A DNA stretch of 64,000 bases from Acinetobacter junii CIP 64.5. GTDB lineage: Bacteria > Pseudomonadota > Gammaproteobacteria > Pseudomonadales > Moraxellaceae. Shown piece by piece: positions 41,323 through 50,465 of this stretch (position 1 is its first letter; each line of letters begins with the position of its first letter). The notes beneath the pieces are model-generated. The model saw only the letters and a list, made by a program, of their open reading frames with translations. It did not search any database and was not told the DNA's origin. The position numbers were made by a program, and so were the translations under genes. Location: positions 1,344,193 to 1,408,192 of the forward strand of contig NZ_KB849655.1 in the NCBI RefSeq assembly GCF_000368765.1, read 5' to 3'.

Positions 41323-43611
41323 ATGTCTTCTTTTATCAGAACACGTAAGAAGTTTGTTTCATCTGCGATTGCATCATCTCTTTCTATGATTGCAACTGCA
41401 GCAATCGCGCAAGATAAAGAAAATGTGGTTCAACTCCCAACGATTCATGCAGAAGCAACTGCTGAACAATTAAAAGTTGATGTATCTGCAAACAATAAAT
41501 ATGTTGCGCCATTAAAAGACACACCAAAATCAGTTTCAATTCTTTCTCAAAAATTACTTCAAGAAACGAACTCAAATACCCTACTTGAGGCTCTCCGCAA
41601 TGAACCTGGCATAACACTTGGTGCTGGTGAAGGTGGTGCCCCTTATACAGATATTCCATATATTCGTGGTTACAACAGTCAATCTGCAATTTACGTAGAT
41701 GGTGTGAGAAACTCAAGCGCCCAATCTCGTGATATGTTTGCAATTGAGCAAGTTGAAGTTACCAAGGGTTCAAGTTCTGCTTTAACAGGTGGCAACGGAG
41801 TCGGTGGTAGCATCAACCTAATTCCTAAAATTGCTCATGAGGGTACCCAATATCAAGGTACTGTTGCGGGTGGTACTGACAACTACAAACACATTCAGCT
41901 TGATGCCAACAAAGACTTTGGTAATGGTGTTGCCGGTCGTGTTGTCGTTATGGGTCATGAAAATGAAAAGCCAGGACAGCATAATGGTGCAGAATACGCT
42001 CGTGTTGGTATTGCACCTAGCCTAGCTTTCGGTTTAGGAACTGAAAATCGTGCGACCTTAAGTTACTACTTTATCAAAAGTAATGATGAGCCAGATTCAG
42101 GCATTCCATTTAACAATCCGAATATCTATGAAAATGATGGTGTAACTCGAAAAAAACATATCCCCTTAGATGCTGTTAAAGGCGATGGTAAACCTGTTTC
42201 AGTTAAACAAGGCTCTTACTATGGCTGGAAAGCACGTGACTTTGATAAACGTGAAAATCACATCGGCTCATTGAAACTTGAACATGATTTTAATGATGAT
42301 TTAACACTGAGTAATATTGCATCTTATAGTTTATCCAAAGCAGACTATATCAATACAAACCCAGACGATTCTAAAGGCAATATCTATAGCGATAAAGTTT
42401 GGCGTCGTGCAACCCAATCGATTCGAGAAACACAAGCCTTCACAGATCAACTGTCTTTAACTGGCAAGCTCAAAACAGGTTTATTGACACATAGTTTTAA
42501 TGTGGGTGCTGAATATAGTCATGAAGAGACCGAACGTGGTACTTACAACATGACATACCCCGGCTACCTAGATAAGAATGGTAATATTGCTGTTTCAACT
42601 ACAGGTTTCAATAATACCTGTCAAAATAATGATGGTTGGTGCACAAGCTTAAGTAATCCATCTGGCAATGCACCTTGGTTAGGTACAACCACAGCAAACC
42701 TAAAACAAAGAATCACAACCAATGAAACGGTATCAGTCTATGCTTTAGACAGTATTGAATTCAATAAATACTGGTTACTAAATCTAGGTGTACGTTGGGA
42801 TCAATTTGACTCTGAATTGGACTTTAAGAAAGATTTCGTAAGAGGTTCAACCACAACTCCTGCAGGAACAGTATATAGCAATGATACGGATTTCTTCTCA
42901 TATCAAGCTGGTGTAGTATTCCGTCCTACTGAACACGGTAGCATCTATGCAAGCTTTGCGACTTCTGCAAACCCTGTAGGTATTGATGTCGATGTAGATA
43001 TGGATGCGGCAAATCAGACGCTTGATCCAGAAAAAGCTCGTACATATGAAGTAGGTACAAAATGGAGTCTCTGGGAAAACCGTGCAAACATTAATGCTGC
43101 ACTTTTCCGAACAGAAAAACAAAATACACGTATCGCAATTGATGCCGAAACATCAGCAAATGCTGGTGAAAGCAAAGTTGATGGTTTTGAACTGGGCTTA
43201 ACTGGTCATATTACTGACAAATGGGAAATGGCTTTAGGTTATAGCTACCTTGACAGTAAAGTAGAGAAAGCTGCGTACAACAAGGTTGCTCAAGAAGGCA
43301 AACCACTACCATTTGTTGCAAAAAACAGTGCTAGCTTGTGGACAACCTACCAAGTTTTACCAAAACTAACCTTAGGCGCCGGTGTTCAATATCGTGATAA
43401 AGTTTTCTCTGACACAACATCACCGAAAATCTTGCCAACATTCACTATCTATAATGCAATGCTTCAGTACGAAGTTGATGAAAATGTCGATCTTCAGCTA
43501 AATGTTAACAACATTTCTGATAAGCGTTACTTTACAAGTGCTTATACCTCTCACTATGCAAATGAAGGTGATGGCCGCAACGCAGTTCTTGCGATCAACT
43601 TTAAGTACTAA
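41323..43611 (+). CDS. piuA: TonB-dependent siderophore receptor, PiuA/Fiu-like
   Basis: A 762-residue outer-membrane receptor. Signal peptide to about residue 30 (ATAAIAQD), plug domain about 60-165 (DTPKSVSILSQKLLQE, IPYIRGYNSQSAIYVDGVR, VEVTKGSSSALTGGNGVGGSINLIPK), then a 22-strand barrel ending in F-K-Y, a proper C-terminal beta signal. The plug and the downstream piuC gene place it in the PiuA/Fiu group that takes up catecholate siderophores and siderophore-drug conjugates. A Fur-box-like site lies just upstream. Substrate range is inferred from family. Confidence 0.87.
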   Translation: MSSFIRTRKKFVSSAIASSLSMIATAAIAQDKENVVQLPTIHAEATAEQLKVDVSANNKYVAPLKDTPKSVSILSQKLLQETNSNTLLEALRNEPGITLGAGEGGAPYTDIPYIRGYNSQSAIYVDGVRNSSAQSRDMFAIEQVEVTKGSSSALTGGNGVGGSINLIPKIAHEGTQYQGTVAGGTDNYKHIQLDANKDFGNGVAGRVVVMGHENEKPGQHNGAEYARVGIAPSLAFGLGTENRATLSYYFIKSNDEPDSGIPFNNPNIYENDGVTRKKHIPLDAVKGDGKPVSVKQGSYYGWKARDFDKRENHIGSLKLEHDFNDDLTLSNIASYSLSKADYINTNPDDSKGNIYSDKVWRRATQSIRETQAFTDQLSLTGKLKTGLLTHSFNVGAEYSHEETERGTYNMTYPGYLDKNGNIAVSTTGFNNTCQNNDGWCTSLSNPSGNAPWLGTTTANLKQRITTNETVSVYALDSIEFNKYWLLNLGVRWDQFDSELDFKKDFVRGSTTTPAGTVYSNDTDFFSYQAGVVFRPTEHGSIYASFATSANPVGIDVDVDMDAANQTLDPEKARTYEVGTKWSLWENRANINAALFRTEKQNTRIAIDAETSANAGESKVDGFELGLTGHITDKWEMALGYSYLDSKVEKAAYNKVAQEGKPLPFVAKNSASLWTTYQVLPKLTLGAGVQYRDKVFSDTTSPKILPTFTIYNAMLQYEVDENVDLQLNVNNISDKRYFTSAYTSHYANEGDGRNAVLAINFKY

Positions 43612-43650
43612 ATCCCTTAAAAAAACTAGGGTATTTACTTAAACTCATCT

Positions 43651-43681
43651 AAAATAGCCTCACTATGAGGCTATTTTTTAT
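43651..43681 (+). terminator. Terminator between receptor and piuC
   Basis: AAAATAGCCTCA pairs with TGAGGCTATTTTTT. It lies between two genes that usually work together, so read-through or a separate promoter would be needed for piuC. Confidence 0.8.
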
Positions 43682-43708
43682 AATAATCAATTGAAAGGGA
43701 TATGCTCA

Positions 43709-44392
43709 GTGATCCATCACATTCCGAATGTTTTGACAAAAGAACAAGTCGCCGAATTCCGTAAATTAATGGAAGCAGCAGATTGGGTCGGTGGAAAAAT
43801 TACAGCAGGCACACTCTCAGCTTCCGTAAAACGTAATCAACAACTTTCAGAGAGTGACCCTTTAACCCACCAACTTAGTGCACTTGTGATGGATGCAATT
43901 TGGAAAAATCCAACTTTCCAAGCAGCTGCACTCCCCAAGCAAATGATTCCACCTTTGTTTAATCGCTACGATGAACACGAAAGTTTTGGTTTTCATGTCG
44001 ATAATTCAATTCGTTTAGTGAGAGGGACTCATCAACAACTTCGCACAGATTTATCGTGTACTTTATTTTTGAGTGAACCTGAAGAATATGATGGTGGTGA
44101 TCTCGTTATTGAGGATACTTATGGCTACCATGAAGTGAAATTACCAGCAGGTGATGTCGTACTCTACCCTTCAACAAGCTTACATGAAGTCAGTAGTATT
44201 ACGCGTGGTACCCGATTTGCTTCATTTTTTTGGGTACAAAGTTTGATTAGAGATGATCAAAAGCGTCATATGCTCTTTAATTTGGATGAAAGTATTCGTC
44301 AACTTCGCATAGATCATGGTGATGCATATCCAGAAGTAATGAAACTCACCAATATTTATCACAATCTCATTCGTATGTGGTCAGAACTCTGA
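43709..44392 (+). CDS. piuC: Fe(II)/2-oxoglutarate-dependent dioxygenase PiuC (PKHX type)
   Basis: A 227-residue 2-oxoglutarate/Fe(II) oxygenase of the PKHX/PiuC group. The iron-binding triad is visible as HVDNS (H..D) and LHEVSS, and the 2-oxoglutarate-binding Arg in GTRFASFFWVQS. It is usually found next to a TonB-dependent siderophore receptor, as here. The start at GTG 43709 gives the family-typical N-terminus IHHIPNVL; a TTG at 43691 is possible. Its exact substrate is not known. Confidence 0.9.
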   Translation: MIHHIPNVLTKEQVAEFRKLMEAADWVGGKITAGTLSASVKRNQQLSESDPLTHQLSALVMDAIWKNPTFQAAALPKQMIPPLFNRYDEHESFGFHVDNSIRLVRGTHQQLRTDLSCTLFLSEPEEYDGGDLVIEDTYGYHEVKLPAGDVVLYPSTSLHEVSSITRGTRFASFFWVQSLIRDDQKRHMLFNLDESIRQLRIDHGDAYPEVMKLTNIYHNLIRMWSEL

Positions 44393-44627
44393 CCACTTCA
44401 TTTTTCGTCATGCTGAATAAATTCTATAATTTTTATTAAAAAATAGACTGATTTAGAAAAAATATCCCACTCAACTATCAATTCTTGCAAAAAACAGGAA
44501 AACATTTTCCACAATTAAGAGCTAGAATGCTGTTATAGACCTTTGCAGCCAGCTTATTTTCACCTAGACTGATTTTTATTAGATGATTAATATAGCTGCA
44601 AAACCGAATCATAATTTTGAATGGTTG

Positions 44628-44714
44628 ATGATGAAAACAAATTACGGCTTTACCCATCCGTCGAATATAAACCATCTTGCTGCTCTCCTGATGCTGCGCC
44701 TCGCGCGCATATAA
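44628..44714 (+). CDS. Putative leucine-rich leader peptide of leuA
   Basis: A 28-codon frame from ATG 44628 (in-frame with an earlier ATG at 44583 that would make 43 residues) ending TAA at 44712-44714. It contains five Leu codons in a run of nine (44676-44702: CTT, then CTC CTG ATG CTG CGC CTC), all CTN codons in a genome that mainly uses TTA/TTG. The end reads HLAALLMLRLARI. The segment is GC-rich inside AT-rich spacer. Such peptides act as leucine sensors upstream of leucine genes by ribosome stalling. The start and the ribosome site are weak. Confidence 0.65.
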   Translation: MMKTNYGFTHPSNINHLAALLMLRLARI

Positions 44715-44787
44715 ATTTTCCTGTCTAGTTTTAGGCACTTAAAACATATTCTCTTTAAATTAATTGTTATAGACACCATATATATTC

Positions 44788-44827
44788 GTAGCACGTTGCA
44801 TTTATTTTGAAGCAGCAACCATGCTAC
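44788..44827 (+). promoter_or_regulatory. Hairpin before leuA ribosome site
   Basis: GTAGCA-C-GTTGC pairs with GCAAC-CA-TGCTAC around a 15-base loop; the AAGGAG ribosome site of leuA begins 3 bases later. It has no U-tract, so it is not an intrinsic terminator; it could be an RNA switch element that affects leuA translation or mRNA stability. Confidence 0.5.
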
Positions 44828-44843
44828 AACAAGGAGTTATCTC

Positions 44844-46541
44844 ATGATGTTGGCTGACCCAAGCAAGAAATACCGCCGTATGTATCAGCGTGTGGATTTA
44901 CCAGATCGCCAATGGCCGAACAATGAAATCAATCAGGCGCCCATCTGGATGAGTACCGATCTTCGTGATGGTAATCAGGCCATTTTTGAACCGATGAACA
45001 TGGATCAAAAATTAAAAATGTTCCACATGTTGGTTAAAATCGGCTTCAAACATATTGAAATTGGTTTCCCTTCAGCATCTCAAATTGACTTTGACTTTAC
45101 TCGTAAGTTAATTGAAGAAGATTTGATTCCAGAAGATGTGTACATCGAAGTGTTGGTTCAGGCCCGTGACCACTTGATTGAGCGTACCTTTGAGTCTTTG
45201 GTTGGTGCAAAACGTGCGATTGTGCATATCTACAATTCAAACTCACCAACATTCCGTCAAAAAGTGTTGAATGTAGATGTAAATGGCGCGAAACAACTTG
45301 CCATTAATGCAGCAAATAAAGTGAAAGAATACGCAGCGCAATATCCTGCAACTGAATGGATATTCCAGTACAGCCCAGAGTGTTTCTCTGCAACAGAATT
45401 GGAAGTTGCCAAAGATGTCTGTGATGCGGTTACTGAAATTTGGGAAGCATCTCCAACCAATAAAGTGATTTTGAACTTACCTGCAACAGTTGAAGTTTCA
45501 ACACCAAATGTTTATGCAGATCAAATTGAGTGGATGCACCGTAACTTGCAACGTCGTGATGGCGTAATTATCTCAGTTCACTGTCACAATGACCGTGGTT
45601 GTGGTATTGCTGCATCTGAATTAGCCATTATGGCAGGTGCTGACCGTGTTGAGGGTTGTGTATTTGGAAATGGCGAACGTACGGGTAATGTCGATGTTGC
45701 AGCAATTGCCTTGAACATGTATACCCAAGGTGTTGCACCAAATTTAGATTTCTCGAACATCAACGAAATCATTGCAACTGTTGAAGAATGTACAGGCTTA
45801 CCTGTTCACCCTCGTCATCCATATGCAGGTGATTTAGTCTTCACAGCTTTCTCTGGTTCCCACCAAGATGCGATCAAAAAAGGCTTTGAGTTCCAGAAAA
45901 ACGAAGAAATTTGGGATATGCCTTATTTACCAATCGATCCTAAAGATTTAGGTCGTGACTATGACGCTGTTATTCGTGTAAATAGTCAATCAGGTAAAGG
46001 TGGTATCGCATATTTATTAGAATCAAACTATAACGTTGCATTGCCACGTCGTGTTCAGATTGAATTTAGTCAAATTGTTCAACAACATACTGATGAGAAT
46101 GGTACTGAAATCAGTGCACACGAGATCTGGACATTGTTTGAGAAAACTTATGTCGATATCAAAAACCATCACTACCAAACTAAACATTATCAATTATCAG
46201 ACATCAATGGCACACAAATCATTGAATTAGATATTGAAATTGAAGGTGAAATTCAACGCCTACGTGGTGAAGGTAACGGCCCAATCTCAGCAATGTTAAA
46301 TGCTTTACAGTTGCCGATTGACGTTGTGAACTATGAAGAACGTAGTATTAGTTCAGGTGCAAATGCCAAAGCCCTTGCATTGATTGAACTTCAAGTCAAA
46401 GGTACAGGTAAGAGTGCATTTGGTGCAGGTGTACACGACAACATCGTAACCTCTTCAATCGATGCGATTATTGCATGTACCAATCGTTTAATTGAACAAG
46501 GCGTACTTACAACTGAGCAAGTTGCTGCTGCGGCAGTTTAA
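44844..46541 (+). CDS. leuA: 2-isopropylmalate synthase, long form
   Basis: A 565-residue enzyme that condenses acetyl-CoA with 2-ketoisovalerate, the first committed step of leucine synthesis. Catalytic TIM barrel with STDLRDGNQA (metal-binding D), HCHNDRGCG and the GNGERTGNVD motif; C-terminal regulatory domain (about 440-565) that usually mediates leucine feedback. This length matches the LeuA long subtype. ATGATG start behind AAGGAG. It is preceded by a leader ORF rich in leucine codons. Confidence 0.95.
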   Translation: MMLADPSKKYRRMYQRVDLPDRQWPNNEINQAPIWMSTDLRDGNQAIFEPMNMDQKLKMFHMLVKIGFKHIEIGFPSASQIDFDFTRKLIEEDLIPEDVYIEVLVQARDHLIERTFESLVGAKRAIVHIYNSNSPTFRQKVLNVDVNGAKQLAINAANKVKEYAAQYPATEWIFQYSPECFSATELEVAKDVCDAVTEIWEASPTNKVILNLPATVEVSTPNVYADQIEWMHRNLQRRDGVIISVHCHNDRGCGIAASELAIMAGADRVEGCVFGNGERTGNVDVAAIALNMYTQGVAPNLDFSNINEIIATVEECTGLPVHPRHPYAGDLVFTAFSGSHQDAIKKGFEFQKNEEIWDMPYLPIDPKDLGRDYDAVIRVNSQSGKGGIAYLLESNYNVALPRRVQIEFSQIVQQHTDENGTEISAHEIWTLFEKTYVDIKNHHYQTKHYQLSDINGTQIIELDIEIEGEIQRLRGEGNGPISAMLNALQLPIDVVNYEERSISSGANAKALALIELQVKGTGKSAFGAGVHDNIVTSSIDAIIACTNRLIEQGVLTTEQVAAAAV

Positions 46542-46579
46542 GCAAAGCTGAGTTGTAATATCAGAAAAAATGACTTTTG

Positions 46580-46608
46580 AAAGGATACCTGAATTGGTAT
46601 CCTTTTAT
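46580..46608 (+). terminator. Terminator after leuA
   Basis: AAAGGATACC/GGTATCCTTT with a 5-base loop, then T-rich sequence. Confidence 0.85.
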
Positions 46609-46644
46609 TATTGATCAAAGATTTATACAAGGCGAATCATTCCA

Positions 46645-47805
46645 GTGTCTTTTCCATCGGATTCAGTGGGTTTAGTCACACCACAAAAATTTCAATTTGA
46701 GCAACCATTAGAGCTTGAATGTGGGCGTATCCTGCCACGTTTTGATTTGATGGTTGAAACCTATGGAACACTTAATGCAGATAAATCCAATGCAATCTTA
46801 ATTTGCCATGCATTATCTGGGCATCATCATGCTGCGGGTTATCATCATGCAGATGATAAAAAAGCAGGTTGGTGGGATAGCTGTATTGGTCCCGGCAAAG
46901 CGATTGATACCAATCATTTTTTTGTCGTTTCTTTAAATAATATCGGTGGCTGTAATGGTTCTACAGGACCAACTTCACCAAATCCAGAAAATGAAAACCG
47001 TCCTTATGGTCCTGATTTTCCACTAGTTACAGTTCGTGACTGGGTAAAAACTCAAGCCATGCTATCTGATCGTCTTGGTATTGATATTTGGTATGCGGTG
47101 ATTGGTGGTTCTTTAGGTGGCATGCAAGCACTACAATGGTCATTGGACTATGCTGATCGTTTAAAAAAATGTGTCATTATCGCCAGTGCACCAAAACTTT
47201 CGGCACAAAATATTGCCTTTAATGAGGTTGCCCGTCAGTCAATTCTGTCTGATCCCGATTTCCATCATGGACGTTATCTGGAACATGACAGTTATCCAAA
47301 ACGTGGGTTAATTTTGGCACGCATGGTGGGTCATATCACCTATCTTTCAGAAGAAGCCATGAAACAGAAATTTGGTCGGGACTTAAAATCGGGCAAATTT
47401 ATGTACGGCTTTGATGTTGAGTTTCAGGTTGAAAGCTATCTGCGTTACCAGGGCGAACAATTTAGTCGCAATTTTGATGCAAATACTTACTTGATTATGA
47501 CCAAGGCCTTGGATTATTTTGATCCATCTCGTGAGTATGAACATTCCTTGACAAAAGCAATGAGCAAGCCTAAATGCAAATTCTTGGTGATTTCATTTAC
47601 GACTGACTGGCGTTTCAGCCCAAGTCGTTCACAAGAATTAGTTGATGCTCTAATTGATAATCATAAGCCCGTCAGTTACTTAGATATTGATGCAGAACAA
47701 GGTCATGATTCGTTCTTGTTCCCTATCCCACTCTATGTGAAAACATTAAGAGCCTTTTTAGGTGGAGCGCAACAGTTGCAATCGACCCGTTTGGAGAATA
47801 TCTAA
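46645..47805 (+). CDS. metX: Homoserine O-acyltransferase MetX
   Basis: A 386-residue alpha/beta-hydrolase-fold enzyme that activates homoserine by acetylation or succinylation for methionine synthesis. Nucleophile elbow [12 protein letters not shown], substrate region [14 protein letters not shown], Asp in [11 protein letters not shown] and His in QGHDSFLF. MetX in some Acinetobacter relatives is reported to use succinyl-CoA, so the acyl donor cannot be fixed here. The start is GTG 46645. The stop overlaps the metW start by one base (TAATG). Confidence 0.95.
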   Translation: MSFPSDSVGLVTPQKFQFEQPLELECGRILPRFDLMVETYGTLNADKSNAILICHALSGHHHAAGYHHADDKKAGWWDSCIGPGKAIDTNHFFVVSLNNIGGCNGSTGPTSPNPENENRPYGPDFPLVTVRDWVKTQAMLSDRLGIDIWYAVIGGSLGGMQALQWSLDYADRLKKCVIIASAPKLSAQNIAFNEVARQSILSDPDFHHGRYLEHDSYPKRGLILARMVGHITYLSEEAMKQKFGRDLKSGKFMYGFDVEFQVESYLRYQGEQFSRNFDANTYLIMTKALDYFDPSREYEHSLTKAMSKPKCKFLVISFTTDWRFSPSRSQELVDALIDNHKPVSYLDIDAEQGHDSFLFPIPLYVKTLRAFLGGAQQLQSTRLENI

Positions 47806-48398
47806 TGCGTATAGATCAACGACTGGCTGAAAGATGGATTAAACCTGATTCCAACGTACTGGATTTAGGCTGTGGTGATGGTGAATTACTGGCGCATATG
47901 AGCAAACAGCATAATATTCGTGCTTATGGATTAGAAATTGATCAAGAAAAGATTGCAATTGCCATCAGTCGAGGGTTAAATATTATCCAACAGGATTTAA
48001 ACTTGGGTTTAAGCCGTTTTGCCGACCAGTCGTTTGACTCTGTGGTTATGGCACAAGCTTTGCAAGCTGTAGATGCGCCCGATGTATTACTTCGTGATAT
48101 GGTGCGTGTCGGAAAACAGGCAATTATTACTTTTCCAAACTTTGCGTATTGGAAGACTCGTTCTTTTCTTGCATTGAAAGGGAAAATGCCTGTCTCGGAA
48201 GCTTTACCCTATATGTGGTATAACACCCCGAATATTCATTTATGTACTTTCCGTGACTTTGAAGCCCTATGTGCTGAGAATCGGATTAAAATTATTAATC
48301 GACTTGCCGTCAATGGTGACCAACAAGGTAGTATGCTCAGTAAGCATATGCCGAACCTATTTGGTGAAGTCGCAATTTATCGAGTGAGCGCTCTATGA
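47805..48398 (+). CDS. metW: MetW, methionine biosynthesis-associated methyltransferase-fold protein
   Basis: A 197-residue class I SAM-fold protein with VLDLGCGDGELL and the YGLEIDQEKI block. MetW always accompanies MetX and is needed for full homoserine acyltransferase function in some bacteria. It overlaps metX by one base and is overlapped at its end by the Sel1 gene by four bases (ATGA), so all three are coupled. Confidence 0.95.
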   Translation: MRIDQRLAERWIKPDSNVLDLGCGDGELLAHMSKQHNIRAYGLEIDQEKIAIAISRGLNIIQQDLNLGLSRFADQSFDSVVMAQALQAVDAPDVLLRDMVRVGKQAIITFPNFAYWKTRSFLALKGKMPVSEALPYMWYNTPNIHLCTFRDFEALCAENRIKIINRLAVNGDQQGSMLSKHMPNLFGEVAIYRVSAL

Positions 48399-48982
48399 AA
48401 AAGACATTTATCAGCACATTTTTATTTGGTCTGATCAGTATACAAGCGCACGCTGACTATGTTGCTCAACCACAATCAGTTGCAACACAGGCAGCGCGAT
48501 ATTCAGTGATGGGTATCAGTGAATTACAAAGCGCAGCAAAATCTGGTCAAGCTGGGGCACAATTTTATCTAGCAACACGTTACCAGTTTGGTAAAGAAGT
48601 GGCTAAAGATGAAAAACAAGCTTTCACTTTATTCAAGGCAGCAGCAGATCAAGGTTTATCTGCTGCACAGTTAAATGTCGGTCGTATGTATGCAGATGGC
48701 ATCGGTACGAAGAAAGATGAAGCTTTGGCGCGTAAATATTTCGAGAAAGCTGCGAGTAATGGCGATAACCGTGCCAGCTTTAATCTGGCGATGATGGAAG
48801 AGCAAAAGAAAAACTATGTTGGTGCTTACCAATGGTATGAGCTTTCAACCCGTGATGGCATGCTTGACACTAAAGTGATTAGCCTGTCTGAAGGTAAGAA
48901 AACAGCGTTGGCTGCAAACTTAACTCAAGACCAGATTCGTACTGCACGTGACCGTGCTGATAAATGGATTCAGGCACAGTAG
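48395..48982 (+). CDS. Sel1-repeat exported protein
   Basis: A 195-residue protein with a signal peptide (about 1-20, LISIQAHA) and three Sel1-like repeats (about 45-150; GAQFYLATRYQFG, AAQLNVGRMYADG, RASFNLAMMEEQ). Such repeats make scaffolds for protein-protein contacts in the periplasm. The start overlaps metW (ATGA), but its role in methionine metabolism is doubtful. A terminator-like hairpin follows. Confidence 0.85.
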   Translation: MKKTFISTFLFGLISIQAHADYVAQPQSVATQAARYSVMGISELQSAAKSGQAGAQFYLATRYQFGKEVAKDEKQAFTLFKAAADQGLSAAQLNVGRMYADGIGTKKDEALARKYFEKAASNGDNRASFNLAMMEEQKKNYVGAYQWYELSTRDGMLDTKVISLSEGKKTALAANLTQDQIRTARDRADKWIQAQ

Positions 48983-48990
48983 TTTTAATT

Positions 48991-49038
48991 TATAAATTCT
49001 ATTTTTCTCCTAAGAAGAGTAAAATAGAATTTATTTTT
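48991..49038 (+). terminator. Terminator after the metX operon
   Basis: ATAAATTCTATTTT pairs with AAAATAGAATTTAT, followed by T residues; AT-rich stem but long and perfect. Confidence 0.75.
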
Positions 49039-49050
49039 ACAGAATAAATT

Positions 49051-49389
49051 ATGACAAGAAAAATAGTTTTAATTCTATTATTGACTATCACCACAACTTA
49101 CCTAACTTTGTTTATTCCAAGAACTGCTAATGTCACTCGTTTAAATATTATGGGTTGCGAAAAATCTTGTGAAATTGTTGCAGCAGGTTTTCCACTCCCC
49201 TATCTATATGATGGTTATACCTCACCTATAGGTTCACTTTCATTAAACCCTTTTATCATTCTTTTAACTAATATTGATATTTTTTCAATATTGAATTTTT
49301 CCATTAATTTACTCTTTTGGTTTACTTTCTTTTTTTTATTTTATATACTTTTAAGAACACTACTAAAAAAAACAAAGAGGCAAGAATGA
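49051..49389 (+). CDS. Small membrane protein, unknown function (112 aa)
   Basis: A 112-residue protein with a hydrophobic N-terminal segment (IVLILLLTITTTYLTLFI) and two further hydrophobic segments near the C-terminus, with a lysine-rich tail (LKKTKRQE). A CEKSCEI pair of cysteines lies in the predicted extracytoplasmic part. I do not recognise the family. Its stop overlaps the next small ORF start (ATGA), indicating a two-gene unit that was broken by an IS element. Confidence 0.6.
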   Translation: MTRKIVLILLLTITTTYLTLFIPRTANVTRLNIMGCEKSCEIVAAGFPLPYLYDGYTSPIGSLSLNPFIILLTNIDIFSILNFSINLLFWFTFFFLFYILLRTLLKKTKRQE

Positions 49390-49502
49390 AAATAGGATTA
49401 CAAACTTTAATAATTTTTTGTATAAGTGCTAGTTGTAAAACTTATGCAGATAACCTGCCCTCTCAATTAATTCAAGTGAAAGAATATAATACAGGTGATA
49501 TA

Positions 49503-50465
49503 AGTATCAACTAAAAAGTAAACATGTATTCATTACCAAAACCCTTTGAAATCTGCCCAACCCAACGCTCTATTTGATCTGCCTTCATCACCTTAAAATC
49601 CCGCCAGTTATACTTCATCTGCTTCCAAACCATCTCAATTCTATTCAGCTCAGGACTATACGCAGGCTGCGTTTCACCTGTGCTGCTACACCCATCAAAT
49701 AGGCATAAAACCAGCGACTGTTAACGGACTCCTGTAGGCAACTGGTGATCAGATGACCCGTTGACAGCAGACAACCCATCACATTAACTCGCTTTAGTCT
49801 TACAGCATCAACCGCATGAACATCGCCTATCTTTGTCCATGCATAACGGTTATCTGGCGTAGCCGAAAATCCTGTTTCGTCCACATAGCCCAATACAATT
49901 TCACCACGTGCCGCTTGCTCACGTAATGCTTCAATCTGCTGTTGCGCTTGTCCAAATGCGGTCGGGTCTCTTTTTTTTCAAGCTGTGGCGGGTACGTTTG
50001 AAGACCATGCCTGAATCTCGCAAAAACTTGCGAAGAGTTTCAACAGACACCGATACACCGTGTTTTTCATGCAGTTTGACTCGGATTTGTTCTGCATTGA
50101 GTGGGCTTGTGTTGACCCACTCTAAGATTTGAGCCTGATAGTTTGAGGTCAGTGTATTGGGACGGCCTGAGCGATGGCCTTCTTGAATCGATTCAAACTG
50201 ATGTAGCTCCCAATGTCGGCGTTGTAGCCTTATGGTTTCTGGGATACGCTCTTGTAACGCAGCAACTTCGGCAACAGTTTTACCTTCGGAAAGCCAGAGA
50301 ATGGTTTGGGCACGTTGTCTTTCACGCCAATGTGCTGCATGCTTGGTCAGGAGAATTAGTTGTGCACGCTGTTCTAAGCTGAGTGGGACGGTAACAATCC
50401 GTGGCATGTGCAAACATCGTTTAACCAAAAATGTCTTTTCGCATGTTTAGTTGTTTTTGTCAACT
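49503..50465 (-). mobile_element. IS630-family element, internally deleted
   Basis: About 963 bases between TA dinucleotides (49501-49502 and 50466-50467), the target duplicated by IS630/Tc1-type elements. The ends carry imperfect inverted repeats: both begin TAAGT and both have a TAAACATG block at the same distance (26 bases from the tip). The transposase runs on the minus strand and is damaged by a frame change and a deletion, so the copy should be immobile. Confidence 0.8.
49511..50407 (-). pseudogene. IS630-family transposase remnant
   Basis: Transposase in pieces. The first part (50407 to about 49970) is the helix-turn-helix domain, ending near LKKKRPD; after a run of eight A the homology continues in the +1 frame (RDPTAFGQAQ, then GYVDETGFS with the first catalytic Asp). 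The middle, which should hold the second catalytic Asp (VLDNAS-like block), is missing: GVAAQVK jumps to TQPAYSPELN, again in another frame. The last part keeps SPELNRIEMVWKQMKY with the catalytic Glu and ends at TAG 49511. The A-run shift might be programmed, as in some IS630 elements, but the deletion is inactivating. Confidence 0.82.

Larger units (their letters stand above)
44393..44843 (+). promoter_or_regulatory. leuA leader region
   Basis: A 451-base gap upstream of leuA that holds a leucine-rich leader ORF (44583 or 44628 to 44714), a short AT-rich hairpin GTTTTA/TAAAAC (about 44724-44741), and a stronger hairpin (44788-44827) just before the leuA ribosome site. No clear U-tract terminator was found, so the regulatory step after leader translation is unresolved. 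Confidence 0.6.

Noticed and set aside
44478-44738. Minus-strand 86-residue frame upstream of leuA
   Set aside because: It is antisense to the leader ORF, has no ribosome site or domain, and its opening is explained by the AT-rich spacer.
49317-49514. A longer 65-residue frame starting at 49317 for the split small gene
   Set aside because: The start at 49386 overlaps the previous stop (ATGA) and gives a signal peptide; the longer version runs through the preceding gene's membrane segment in another frame.
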